This document shows, piece by piece, positions 1 to 11,289 of a stretch of 64,000 nt of DNA. Position 1 is the stretch's first letter; each line of letters begins with the position of its first letter. Location: NCBI GenBank assembly GCA_029204225.1, contig CM055094.1, positions 28,012,107-28,076,106 on the forward strand, in the 5' to 3' direction. Below the pieces are notes generated by a model. The model did not search any database and had not been told where the DNA came from. It worked only from the letters and a program-made list of their open reading frames with translations. Origin of the DNA: Diphasiastrum complanatum (Eukaryota; Streptophyta; Lycopodiopsida; Lycopodiales; Lycopodiaceae). The translations under genes and the position numbers were made by a program.

Positions 1-455
1 TGGATGGATTGGTCTTCATTTTGTAGCATCTTGAGACAAAATGATCTCTCTTGCCACAAAGGTTGCATTTAGGATCCTTACTTGCCTCCAATAGGTTGCC
101 ACCTATTGATGCAATCTAGAAGGATCTACACAAGATCTAGACCACAAATTCTGAATCATATCTCTTTCAACCTAGTCAATTGGAAACTAATCTTTGCTTT
201 GATCACTAAGACAAAAGCACTCTATCAAATCACAAAAATCAGATCCAAACACCCCTATTGAACTCAACAAATACCAATGACTCTTCCTCTTGAGAGTTGG
301 AATGGATTTGAAAAGATTTGGCACCTAGATTTTCCTTTTCTCTTGACTAGTTCACTCAACTTTTGAGATTCTTGAACAAAGTATGGGTTTTGTTTCAAAT
401 ACTTGAAAATCCAACTTAGTCACTTCTTTTGGACTCACTCTTGACCCAAATAATC
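1..455. other. Unassigned flank, probably copia-derived
   Basis: No open frame or motif that I recognise. It adjoins the decayed minus-strand copia pol sequence and is probably its continuation, but I cannot show this. Confidence 0.3.
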
Positions 456-1448
456 TCACTCTTGAGATTTGAATCTGATTTGATTTGACAACAAATTAAA
501 CCAATAAGCTGAGTAAATGAAGATATGGATAAAATTCCTTGCTTCTCCTTTCTCTTTACCCAAACCTTCATGTTGATGTAGATTCAGGTCTGTTTTGCCT
601 TGAGACAAGTGCTCCTTCTCAGGTTCCTCCTTGATGTCTTTTTTCTTCATCATGCTCACTCCCTCTTGGTGTTGATGATGAAAACATGGATCCAAACCAT
701 GATCTTCTTCAATACTCTCAAGGACTTTGTTTTCAAGTCTCCAAACTTGAATGTTCTCCTTCTCAGTATGATCTTTCAAGTCAACAAAACAATCACCAAG
801 ATTATTTATACCAAATTTACTAGTCCACAATTGACTAATCAACAATTGCTTACCACTAGCAATTTGCAATACATACTTGTTGAACTTAAAACTAATGAGG
901 CCAAATACTCTTGTATGGATATAAGTGTCCTTCAAGGATGATTCGCTTATTCTCATACAAGGTTCACAATATGCCTCTTTGAAAATGAAGTCAAATTCTT
1001 TCAACTTATGAATGAAAATGTCATGCTTACTTCTAGCATACTCAAGAGTAAGTACATATGACAAACACCTTTCATTCCATACTTTAGAATTCAAATGGAC
1101 TTCAATACAAGAATCAGCAAATGAAGTACAAAATGTACCCCCCTTTCCAACTTTTCTTTCCTTGTCCACAAAAATGAGCATTGATAGCTCCATCTTTGCT
1201 CTTGGGGTTCTCCTTGGAATAGTTGAAGCTCTCGAATTTTGCTCCTCCTCTTGATCAAGCTCCTCCTTGATCTCAACCATATCTTTGCCAATATGATTCT
1301 TAGAAGATTCATCATTCAATATTACAAACATTGTGGCTCTACCATTGCTCTTTGTGCTAGCAAAATGTACATCCAAATGAATCAACTTAAGAGGGTGAGT
1401 GGTCTTAGTGATAGTGTTAGAGAAAGGCAACCTATGTGCTTTATCCAA
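456..1448 (-). pseudogene. Copia pol remnant (integrase start plus unrelated 3' part)
   Basis: A 330-codon open frame on the minus strand. Its first residues (DKAHRLPF, then LKLIHLDV) match the start of a Ty1/copia integrase just after the gag-pre-integrase zinc motif. The catalytic D-D-E core does not follow; within about 50 residues the frame becomes a charged sequence I cannot place. It follows the gag-pre-integrase and gag pieces at 1479-2420 in the same direction, so it belongs to the same broken element. I read it as a retrotransposon whose integrase and reverse transcriptase were replaced or lost, not as a host gene. Confidence 0.5.
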
Positions 1449-1478
1449 AGCACATGCTTCACAAACCTTTTCCTCTTT

Positions 1479-1829
1479 TTACATGGATATTGGAAGGCCT
1501 AGAGCAAGCTCTTCCTTGCACATGACTTCCATAGACTTGGTGTTGATGTGACCAAGCCTCTTGTGCCACAAATCATTTGTGGTCATCTTGTCCTCCTTGG
1601 CTACTATCACAAATTGGTTAGGATCAACAAAAGCATCAAGCTTAAACAACCTCCCAAACCTTCTTCCTCTTGCTATGATCTTCCCATTCTTCTTGATGTT
1701 GCATACATTAGTAGAGAACTCCACAATGAAACCATGATCTAAAAGTTGGCCAGCATTGAGCAAATTTTTAGTGATGCTAGGAATGAAGAGAACACCATCT
1801 ACCTTAGTCTTCTTGAGGATCCTAAGCAT
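1479..1829 (-). pseudogene. Copia gag-pre-integrase domain
   Basis: A minus-strand frame of about 116 residues with the copia gag-pre-integrase pattern: VLFIPSITKNLLNAGQL near the start, then a glycine-rich turn with GRLFKLDA, then the diagnostic LWHKRLGHIN. This domain lies between protease and integrase in Ty1/copia polyproteins. It is separated from the protease motif at 1935-1975 by a short stretch with frame breaks, and from the integrase start at about 1440 by a stop. It is a relic and cannot encode an intact polyprotein. Confidence 0.8.
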
Positions 1830-1934
1830 AAGGGAATGGATCCCACACCTTCAACTGTACATTCATGATCATTTGCTGTAAAAATGTACTTTTTAGGTCC
1901 TACATAAGATGTGAGTTGAGAAAAATACTCTCTT

Positions 1935-2453
1935 TTACCCGACATGTGGGGAGCTAGCCCCACTATCTATCCACCAAGGATCTTCACCTTTGATATTTGA
2001 GTCCTCATGATAGCTCTCTTCCTCCTCTTGTCCAATGTTGGCTTGGCTTTGATCTTGCTTTCTCTTGAAGCATTCCAAGGCATAATGCCCCATCTTGCTA
2101 CAATAGTAGCACTTTATCTTAGATTTGTCCTTCTTGGGCTTGATTTGTGATGATGAGGATGTGGATCCTCCTTGATCTCCATCCTTTGCTTGCTCCCTTT
2201 TGAATGCTCCTCCCTTGGTCTTTTCTTTTCCTTTGCTCTTGGAAAATAAGGCTTTGTCATCACCATCATTGATGGAGAGCCTCTCCATCCTTGATTTGAT
2301 ATGAGCCTTCCTATTCTCCTCGGCCATCAACACACTTTGAAGGTCTTCAATTGTAGGCAAGTTTCCCATGATGGCATAGCTTTGGACAAGGTTAGTAAAA
2401 TCACTGTGAGAAATTGGCAAAAATCTAGCTTGGTATTTTTTATGATAGAAGTT
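1935..2453 (-). pseudogene. Copia gag C-terminus with zinc knuckle and protease motif
   Basis: The 161-residue minus-strand frame holds the C-terminal half of a copia gag: LPTIEDLQSVLMAEE, a lysine-rich linker, a CCHC zinc knuckle (CYYCSKMGHYALEC) and the protease active site WWIDSGASS. The N-terminal gag half is missing. The gag sequence stops close to 2453, where the plus-strand LTR begins, so that LTR insertion probably removed or separated it. The spacing and wording resemble the gag at 3906-4880 and at 52752-53306, so these are related copia families. Confidence 0.8.
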
Positions 2454-3151
2454 TGTAAGTGAATCTCACATGTGTGGAGAATGTTCCCACGTGTGGAGAA
2501 TTGTAAAGTAAATTAAAATGTTTGATATAGGGGTCTCATAGAATTTCATAGTAAAGCATTTAGGTGTAGGATGTTGATAGGGTCAAATTTGGCATGGATG
2601 GCAAATTATCCATTTCCACTTGTAATGCCACTATTGAGTCAAAATAGAGTAGGAGGCCAAACTTGTTCCAATTAGAGTGTAGACAAGTGTAATGCTTTTG
2701 TTTGATGAAGTTTAAGAGGTCCAATAGGTTTTAGAGGTGGAACCATGTGTGGTCCAATAGGAATTTGAGGTGTGCTTGAATATAGTCCAATAGAATTTAG
2801 AGGTGCATGGATCAATGGTCCAAGAGGATTAAGAGGTGGCAAAGTGTGATCCAATCATAGTTAAGCATAGTATTAGCTCATGAATCTACTAGTATCATTG
2901 TACTTCTCATTTGGATCTAATTGATGTTGAGATTGAGTGGATTTTGAGTGTCATTGAATTTCTAGCTTTCTCTCTCTACTCGAGAGCTCATGATGGTTTT
3001 TCTCTCTCTACCCGAGGAGAGCAGCTTTTTTTTACTTAGAATATTTTTGGAACACTTTGAATCTCAATCTAGTCTTGATCTTGGTTCATCTACACACCTT
3101 AGGAGATCACAAGCACATGTAGTGGACAGTCCACACGTGTGAAATTCAACA
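2454..3151 (+). repeat. Copia 5' LTR
   Basis: A 698-bp LTR inferred from its borders. It starts TGTAAGTGAATCTCACATG and ends CACGTGTGAAATTCAACA. These ends are imperfect inverted copies of one another (TGT..GAATYTCACAYGTGTGG), as LTR ends usually are. The end is followed at once by an initiator-tRNA-Met primer-binding site. No second copy of this LTR is visible in the window, so its length rests on the terminal inverted repeat alone. Confidence 0.65.
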
Positions 3152-3164
3152 TGGTATCAGAGCC
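3152..3164 (+). promoter_or_regulatory. tRNA-Met primer-binding site
   Basis: TGGTATCAGAGCC directly follows the LTR end. This is the standard plant Ty1/copia primer-binding site, complementary to the 3' end of initiator tRNA-Met. It sets the element's direction as plus and its leader as 3165-3905. Confidence 0.85.
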
Positions 3165-3905
3165 TACCTAAGGTTACCATGCATTTTGATCCATTTGAGT
3201 GAAAAATATTCATCAATCTTGAGCTAGAAATTGTCAAGGCCCATTTTCCTAGCTATCTTGTTCAATTTTGGATCAAAAGAGATCAAAAGGACATTGATTG
3301 GGTCTGACCTGGTACTGTACGAAATCAGTGCTCAGACATGTGTGAGGAACATCCAATTTCAGTTTGGAAGTTCTCTTTCATGTTTGATCCAAAAATCTTG
3401 CTAGATAGCTTGTTTTGAAGCTATTTTTGTCTAGTTTTTGATGCAATCAGTTTCATTCCATTTGGTTGAGCCAATCAAAAGTTATAAGCTTTTGAAGAGG
3501 GTTAGGTAGGGCACCTAGACCTAGGTGGACACATTTGGTTTGGCCAAGAGATTGCTTGTTTGATCCAAAATCACAGTTGAATGCTTACCAATCTCATCTA
3601 TATGTGATCTAGGCACTGTTTTGGGATCTTAGCCATTTTGTTTCATGCAATATCATTATATTTGAGTCAAATTTGGTTTCTTAGTGTATTTCACACATGC
3701 TAAGAGTGTTAGATCCTAACTCCATCATTTGATGTGAAGTAGATCTAGTTTTGGAAAGATTGAGATAGCTAGTGAGAATCATCTCACAGTTTGTTGCAAG
3801 ATCTTGCGTAGGAGATGGTAACACACCATTATTGGATCCTATAGTGAGAGAGAAGCAACATTTTTTGTTCATCACTTTTATTTATCTCCACTTTACGTGA
3901 CTTTA

Positions 3906-4880
3906 ATGAGTTCATACTTGTTGCAACCAAGTGAGAGATTGTCTACTTCCAATTATTCAATATGGAAGTTGAGGATGGAGTCCATCTTGATACTCCAAGA
4001 TGTGATGGACATTGTACTTGGGATTGAGGAGGAGCCTCAAGTCCTTCAAGAAGTACAAAAATACAATAAGAGAGCTAGGATGGCTCTCCACTACATTAAG
4101 ATGAATGTCTCTAATGAGATATTGAGGGAGATTGGTGATTGTTCTACATCCAAGGAAGCTTGGGATTGTCTCAAGTCCATATATGAGGCTAAGAATACCT
4201 CTAGGCTCCTCACTCTTAGAAATCAAATCTTCCAAAGTAGTCAAAAGAGTGATGAGAGTGCATCTAATTATGTTTTGAGAGTCAAGGATATTCATAGGGA
4301 GCTTGCATGTATTGGTGACTCAATCAATCAAAGTGAGCTAGTCCAAGTCATTCTCAATGGCTTGAGAGATGAATATGACAACCTTGTCCAATCCTATGCC
4401 ATTAAGGAGGAGCTACCAAGTTTGGAGGCCCTTCAAAGTGTGCTTATTTCTGAAGAATCAAGACAAGAGTACAAACTCTTGATGATGGACAAGCTATCAC
4501 TCAATCATGATCATGGCAAAGTTCTATTTGCCAAGCACAAAGAGAGGAGTAAGAAGCAATACCATCCCTTCTCTAATGACAAAGCTAAAGACCAAGATGG
4601 AGAGGAGGAGGATGATACCTCTCATGCTTCTACTTCAAATCTCAAGAAGAAGAAGATCAAGTGCTTTTATTGTGGCAAGAAAGGCCATTATGCCACCAAT
4701 TGCTTCAAGAAGAAGAATCAACTCAATCAAGCCAACATCACCAATGAGAAAGAAGACTATATTGCAAGTGATGGAGAAGGCTCTCTTATGGCATCAAGCT
4801 TCTCCTCTTCCACCTTCAACAAGGATGACTCATGGTATATTGATAGTGGAGCATCTTCACATATGTGTGGCTCCAAGCTC
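3906..4880 (+). pseudogene. Copia gag-protease, cut by a LINE insertion
   Basis: The start is the ATG at 3906. The gag reads through about 325 residues: N-terminal LTSNY-like motif (STSNYSIWKLRM), the gag core (ARMALHYIKMNVSNEI, SKEAWDCLKSIYEA, SRLLTLRNQIF), a CCHC zinc knuckle (CFYCGKKGHYATNC) and the protease active site (SWYIDSGASSHMCG). The frame is intact up to about 4880, then changes abruptly into reverse transcriptase of a different element. The rest of the protease, integrase, reverse transcriptase and the 3' LTR are not present downstream. It is the best-preserved gag in the window and so a fairly young insertion. Confidence 0.85.
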
Positions 4881-7450
4881 TTCATCCTGCTTCTGAAGGC
4901 ATTCTTCCCTTGTTTCTGGAGGACTTTGTGTCTGATGTTGACTTGGTGCTTGATCGTGATTCTTTCTCTCGTGCCTTCCATTGTGGTCCTCGTCTTGTTG
5001 TTGGTGGTCCCTCCGGTTTGGTCTATGAACACCTTCGTGATTGTTTTCCACCTGAGGACTCTGCTAGTGGCTTTGTTCAACTCTTTCAGGTCTGTTCTTT
5101 CATCGCCTCTGGTCACATTCCTTCTTCTGTTGCACGTATTTTGTCTGCGTCTCGTTTGATCGCCATGACTAAAGCCTCAGGTGGCGTCTGTCCCATCGCT
5201 ATTGGCAAAGTCCTCCTCTGTCTTGTTAGTCGCTCTATCTGTTTTCAATTTCAACAGATTTTCGTCTCTTTTCTCTCCCCTCATCAGTTTGGCATCTCTA
5301 CTCCTGGCGGTTGTGAAGCTGTCATTCACGGTTTGCGTGCCACCCTTGATCTCCATCCTGACTGGATTGTTCTCCAAGTGGATGTTTCCAATGCTTTTAA
5401 CTCTGTTTCGAAAGCTGCAATCATTCAAGAGCTACGCGCGACTGGTGGTGAGTTGGCTTAGCTTATCCCATTTGTGCGATTGTTCTATGCTATTGAGACT
5501 CCTCTCTTTTACAATCACCGTGTGTGGTCTAGGGATCTTTCTACTATCCAGTCTGCAGCAGCTACTCGTCAAGGTGATCCTTTGGGTGGTCCTCTTTTCG
5601 CTCTGGCTCATTTCCGTGCACTTCAAACTTTTGCAAAGGCCTTTCCCTCCTACCTATTTCCTTCAGTTGCTGATGACACTCATATTGTCGATCCTGCTAC
5701 GTTGCTCCTCGTTTTTCATCATTTCTCTGAGCAGCTGGCTTCTCTTGGTTTGTCTATTCAACCTCACAAGTATTCAGTGTGGTCTCCACCAGGTCTTCCC
5801 CCGGACTTTGTTCCTCCTCAAGGTTTCTTTGCTCCTTCGGATGGCATTCGCATTCTGGGTGTTCCTTTTGGGTCTGCTTTCTTCTGCTCTGTTTTTCTTG
5901 GTGAGGCTCTCCAAGAGGATGTTGCTCATTTAGATCTGCTTTCCCGGTTGGGCGACACTCAGGTCGCGTTTGGCATCTTGACATCTGCTTTATCTAGCGT
6001 CCTTCTTATCTGCTATGGATTTTCCCCCCTACTCATGACTTTTTGCATCTTCTCTCTTCCTTTGACAGCTCTATTATGGATGTTTTTGGCTGCCTTTTGG
6101 GGCCAGGTTCTTTGGATGGTGTGGAGACCCTTTCAGCTCAAAATCAGGCTTGGTTACCCATTTCTTGTGGAGATGTGGATATTCTCTCTATGGTTTCTTC
6201 TGCACCTGTAGCTTTTCTTGGGAGCTGGGCTCTTGTCGCCCTGCTTTGTCTTCTTGGTTCCTCGTTGGCTTTCGCCCTCTCTTGGCGGATTGCATTGCTC
6301 ATGTGGATAGCTGTTCTCTGCCTTTCCAACACCTCCTCATCGTTGTGTGAGAGCTCCTTCCCCTCTCTGCCCAAGCTTGTCTTGCTCCTTTTGAGCAACT
6401 CCTCACTTTCAGCTCTGATCACCTGCAAGAGACCCTCTTGGAGCGTGTGCACAAGCAAATCTTTTTCAGCATGCCCTTTGAGGCTCCTTCGGCGTTGCAT
6501 CGAGCTCAACTTCTTTCTTGTGCAGGTCCTAGTGCGGGAGCTTGGCTGTCAGCTCAGCCTGTTATTCCTTCCTTTCGATTGTCTACGGCCATCTTCACCA
6601 CTACTCTTCGTTTTCGCTTGGGGCTACCTGATTCTTCGGTCTTGTGTCTCTCCAAGTGTGTTTGTGGTCACCCTATTGATGCTCTTGCTATCCACCTCCT
6701 CCACTGTCCTTTTGGAGGTGAGCGCACAACTACGCATGATGTTGTCAGAGATGCAACGACCACTATAGCCAGAGATGGAGGATTCCATGTCCTCAGAGAG
6801 GAGTCTCATGTCCGTCCTTCTTCAGCGTCCCACTTTCCCGCATGCGAGTTGACATTGTCCTCTCTCGGGATGGGCTTCGTACTTTGGCAGATGTTGTTGT
6901 TGCTGATCCCACATGTGGTTACCTATTGCTTTTGCTATGCCTTCACACCAGGAGAAGCGGCAGACATGGCAACACAAGAGAAGGAAAAAAACTACTCCGA
7001 CAGGCACCCCACTAATGCTTTCCTTCCCATAGCAATTGATACTTATGGCACCTTGCATTGACGCTTTGAGAATTTTCTTTGCATGTGTTCTCATCAGGCG
7101 GCAGAGCGTCAAGGTATTCCTGATTCTATTCTCGTGGCTTCTTTCAAACAACGTATTTCCATTGCCTTGCAACGTGCTCAGGCCCTATCAATTCTGCAAC
7201 GGGCGACGGTGGCTGGGTCTGCTACATCTCATCTCCCTTCATTAGCCGACTCACCACCTCATCACTTTTCTGATCTGCTGTAGTCAATTGGCAGACTCCC
7301 ACTGACATCATCATAGTTTATGCACTTTTATTTTTAATGCCAGGATCTGGATTAATCTTAACTTTATTGTAAGCTTCGCCCTTGTTTGAGCTTACTTTCG
7401 TTTAAACTTCCCCTGCGGGGTGTATATATCTTTTTCATCAATGTACCTAC
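4880..7450 (+). mobile_element. 5'-truncated LINE with C-terminal CCHC-like motif and restriction-like endonuclease
   Basis: Reverse transcriptase begins mid-domain at the copia junction. Visible blocks in order: GGPSGLVYEHLRDCF, QFGISTPGGCEAV, the metal-binding VLQVDVSNAFNSV, TRQGDPLGGPLFAL and the second catalytic motif VADDTHI (about 5668). After frame shifts near 6000-6430 comes a cysteine/histidine motif (CVCGHPIDALAIHLLHC, near 6655-6710), then in another frame a PD-(D/E)XK-like stretch, VDIVLSRDGLRTLADVVVAD (6850-6910), and a terminal part with KQRISIALQRAQAL ending at 7283. RT, then zinc motif, then restriction-like endonuclease is the order of R2/CRE-type LINEs. One in-frame stop (5459) and several frameshifts show it is dead. 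No poly-A tail is visible; the 3' end near 7450 is approximate. Confidence 0.7.
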
Positions 7451-7587
7451 TACTTTTCATATGAATAAATGCACCAGGGTGTTCATCATTTTCAAAGATC
7501 TTATCCATGACAACTTTATATTTTGAGGGCTGAAAATTACAGCCAATCAAATTTGTACAATATAATGAGGTCCTATTATTACGTGGT

Positions 7588-7817
7588 AATGGCCATTACC
7601 ATAAATCCCAGCAACAAGTGGCGGAGGCCACGAGCTACTTGGGGACCGGATTATTTATGGTAATGGCCCGATCAAATGACCATTACCTAGCATAATTGAC
7701 TTTTGCCTGATTTTTCACACCTCTGCCACTCGTTGCTGGGTCCCGGATTATTTATGGTAATGGCCCGACCAAATGACCATTACCTAGCGTAATTGACTTT
7801 CGTTTGATTTTTCACAC
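7588..7817. repeat. Compound inverted and direct repeat
   Basis: A unit of about 75 bp starting CCGGATTATTTATGG and ending GATTTTTCACAC occurs at 7646-7720 and again at 7743-7817 with few changes. The left flank (about 7588-7626, TGGCCATTACCATAAATCCC then AGCAACAAGTGGCGGAGG) is repeated inverted at about 7719-7765. The parts also carry GGTAATGG/CCATTACC dyads. This looks like a small foldback or MITE-type insertion; target duplications are not clear. Confidence 0.6.
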
Positions 7818-7824
7818 TGGGTGA

Positions 7825-7950
<126 letters not shown>

Positions 7951-8281
7951 CCGCGCTCCTTCTAAAAGCACCACGGTCTGCGCTCAGACAGTGCTACTGC
8001 TATTGGCATCAGTGCTAACAAGGTACACTATCTTACAAGGTATCGCAGCTGATAGAATGATTCAAAAGCACAATTCTAATGCAAACCCATTGATCATTTT
8101 CTATTGCTAATGTGATTACCGCAGCCTGCTTTGTGGTGTGTCAAGTCACAACTCTGAATTGAGATAAATGAGTGTGATGTAAATAGGAGTGAAAGCTTTG
8201 AATGGGATTCATTCTAGTTTGAGTAAAGTGATGGAAGATGCTGGAAGCTAACTTACAACTCATAAGATTATATCTGATCAA

Positions 8282-8900
8282 CATATTGTAAATGTACCTC
8301 TACTGAGTAATGTAGATCAACTTCTACTTCATATCTCTTTGGATTTGAATACCTAGACAATATTGAGCTTCACCCAAATCCATCATGTTGAATTCTAAAG
8401 ACAACATTCTTTTCTCATCTTTTATTAGTTCGGCACTATTACTGAAGAGAAGTGTGTCGTCCACGTACAAAGTGATAATAATAAAAGATTGATGCATTGA
8501 CTTGAAGTAGACATGCGATTTTGAAGTGCTTGGTTCATAGCCATGATCAATAAGAAAAGTGTTGATCCTCTGGAACCATGCTCTGGTAGATTGTTTCAAG
8601 TTGTAAAGTGCTTTATGGAGTTTGCATACATGATTATTTTCGCCTTCGATAACTTTACCTTTGAGCTATATCATGTAGATATCTTCTTCGATAACTCCAT
8701 TCATATAGGCTATATGTACATCCATCTGATGTATCTCCAGATCGATTGCAGCAACATATGACAGTATAAGTCTGATTGAAGAATGCTTAACTACCAAACT
8801 AAAAGTCTCAGTGTAGCTCACATTCTATATTTGCGAAAATCCTCTTGTGACAAGTCTAGCTTTGTTTCGATCAATGCTACCATCCCTTGTATTTGATTTT
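8282..8900 (-). pseudogene. Copia reverse transcriptase fragment
   Basis: On the minus strand the frame at 8599-8324 has STRAWFQRINTFLIDHGYEP, the catalytic LYVDDTLLF and DLGEAQYCLGIQIQRD, a standard copia RT with an intact YVDD box. Upstream, with stops and shifts, are remnants of HKALYNLKQ and of the earlier D-V-x-A-x-x-N-G segment up to about 8900. It is a close relative of the plus-strand RT at 27988-28284. No RNase H or LTR follows at the low-coordinate end. Confidence 0.8.
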
Positions 8901-9618
8901 GAACTCCCTCTTCAATTAGTTTTACCACACTATTTTGATCCATCTTAAGAATTATCTCCATCCTAAGAATGGACCTACTCTCTATGATTTTATAATGCTC
9001 AAAATAGAAACATTTGTAATCGATATAGATAATAGTGTCCATGTTGGATACTTCATTATGTCTTACATCAATTTTACATATCAATATGAAAAACCAACAT
9101 AGAATCATAATGAATGAATTCCTCCATGCTTCCACCTTTGATATCTCTAGAAAATAACTGTAACCAAGCAATAGATGCGAGTGATTAACAAATGCTTGCA
9201 TGCTTTCTCCATATTTGTCCAAAACTCCCATATATGAGCCTCCATAGCCTCCTTTGACATCACATAGCTCAAACATGAAGTTAGATAAGTATAGTGAGTT
9301 TGAACAACACTTCTTTGCTACTCCTTTGACCTTGCTTGATACGTGGACACCAAAAAATGAATAAACAATCTTGTTGCATGTGTTCATCCACCTAGGTCGG
9401 TGATGGTCCCACGACACAACTGAACTTTGTTGTGGCAACAAATTTTGTTCACAACACTTTTTGATGAGGAATGAGGTGACGTGTTCCATGTAATTTAACC
9501 GCAATACATTCTGGTCATGAGAATATGACACAAAGGCCGAGTACACACCTTTCAACCACCCCATTGTGGTCCGAGATTTAATAATTTTTTGAGGATGATT
9601 GGTCCAATTTGAGAACAA
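8818..9618 (-). other. Unrecognised 266-codon open frame
   Basis: This is the longest uninterrupted non-repeat minus-strand frame outside the clear retrotransposon ORFs, and I do not recognise most of it. The last 40 or so residues (IQGMVALIETKLDLS) overlap decayed copia RT sequence, which suggests the frame is partly an accident of fusion. The middle is rich in Cys, His and aromatic residues (SSVVSWDHHRPRWMN, KGVAKKCCSN) with one hydrophobic stretch (SFIMILCWFFILICKI). No intact neighbour supports a host gene. It could be a fragment of a DNA-transposon protein or chance coding. Confidence 0.3.
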
Positions 9619-11289
9619 ACTATTATATATCCTTTATATATTCTCAAAGGCATGATCGTGAATTAAGTGATTAAAAATCATTGTGTACTTGTCTAGATTA
9701 GTGGATGATAAGTAAAACATGTGGTTCTTGAAGAGCTTATGGATGATTTGCCCTAAGATACTTCATTTTTTAGATAGAGCTAATCTTAAGAGGAAAAATA
9801 TGTTAAATTCCTAACTGACTAGGGTCACATTGAGACAAATTAAGTGTAATTAGTTAGGGCCTAGCATAACCTAGTTAGTATAGCTCCTAGGGTCAAGGGA
9901 TACACTTGGTAGTTAGGACTATAACTCTAAGTTAAGGGTGAGTCATAGGACCACTAGAATGGACATGCATGGGGAGATTTTTTACTATCCCATAAGCACT
10001 ATTGGGAATATGGCTTGGGCTATGGCTATATAAAGGTGATGGACAACATGAGTTTTATAAATTATGATGCACTAGTTCTTTAGCCAATATGTTGGACAAT
10101 GGGATGAGCTATTCGTCCTCTTGGACCTAGTTGTGGCACCACCTTGTCAAGAGGTGTGGCTATGGTAGTATGTGATGCCACAGTCATGCCCTAGTTGAGA
10201 GGCCTTGGATGTTGTCATGGGATAACTCCCACTCATAGTGAGTGTATTGACAATGTCTATACTCTATGGTTCGGTTGGTTAACTGCATGTCATTCCTTAT
10301 TGTTCTCTACTTCTTGGGATCTATGTCAGGTTAGGTGATCTCACAATCAATTTGGTGTAAGTAGAGAGGAAATTATTCAAGTAGGGTTTATTAAAAGCTT
10401 TATGTACATACAATGATAAAATAAGAAAAGAAGATATAGCATAATATCTCGGATTGATACCATTTCTACTAGCATGGTATCACAATTTGATAGCACAATT
10501 GGGAATTAAAAATGATATTTTTTTTTCATTTTTTTAGGAAGCCCATTGATCCTCTGTCAACCAATTTTGAGATAAGATGGAAAGACTCATAAGCAATCAT
10601 TTTAGCCATTAATATCTTATACAAGGATATTGAACATGGTGAGGGAATGGTGCTTACTAATGGCTAGAGAGAGAAAGGAATTTTTATGTATAATCTTGAT
10701 GAGGAAATTGAAAAAGCCCTTAGTGAAGGATTGGTTAAGGATTGCTCAATTGTTTCAATGGAGGAGTTTTCCCATTGTGTTATCCTAGACTATATATTAA
10801 AGTTTAGGATCTAGTTCATCTATACTTAAAACTTGCCATTTGTAAGTGAGGAGAAATTTCTTGATTTCTTGAAATATGAGGAGAGAACGCACATTCTTAT
10901 ACAAGGCTACGCATTGTAACTGATGTAAGAGAAATGTATCCATGATGTTAGTTTGAGTGTTGTTAGTTAGCCCCGTAAAAATTTGAACAAGAAAGGAGTG
11001 GACTTTGTAAAGTTTTTCATTGACTTTACTATAGATCTAATTATCATGAAAATAATCTACCTTAATAAGGTTAAGCATGGATCTTTCTACATAGTAGGTT
11101 TGCTTTAACTCAAGTTTTGAATGGTTGCACATGGCTGAATTTCTCTCAAATTAATCATGTGTAGAAATTGGAAATTTTCAAAAAGATGGTTAAGTTGGTT
11201 GCATGTCTCATATGGCTTTGACACTAGGAAAATTAGATGAATTATCTATACTCGTTGATGATTAATAATGTATCAATCCCCTATGATTC
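9619..11289. other. No recognisable gene
   Basis: AT-rich sequence with no open frame over about 60 codons that I can place. It lies between two minus-strand copia fragments and is probably old transposon sequence. Confidence 0.5.

Noticed and set aside
456-1448. A host gene of 330 residues
   Set aside because: Its start is copia integrase and it lies in order after copia gag and pre-integrase, so it belongs to a broken retrotransposon.
5181-5933. Long hydrophobic plus-strand frame suggesting a membrane protein
   Set aside because: It is a shifted-frame shadow of the LINE reverse transcriptase, whose conserved motifs are in another frame.
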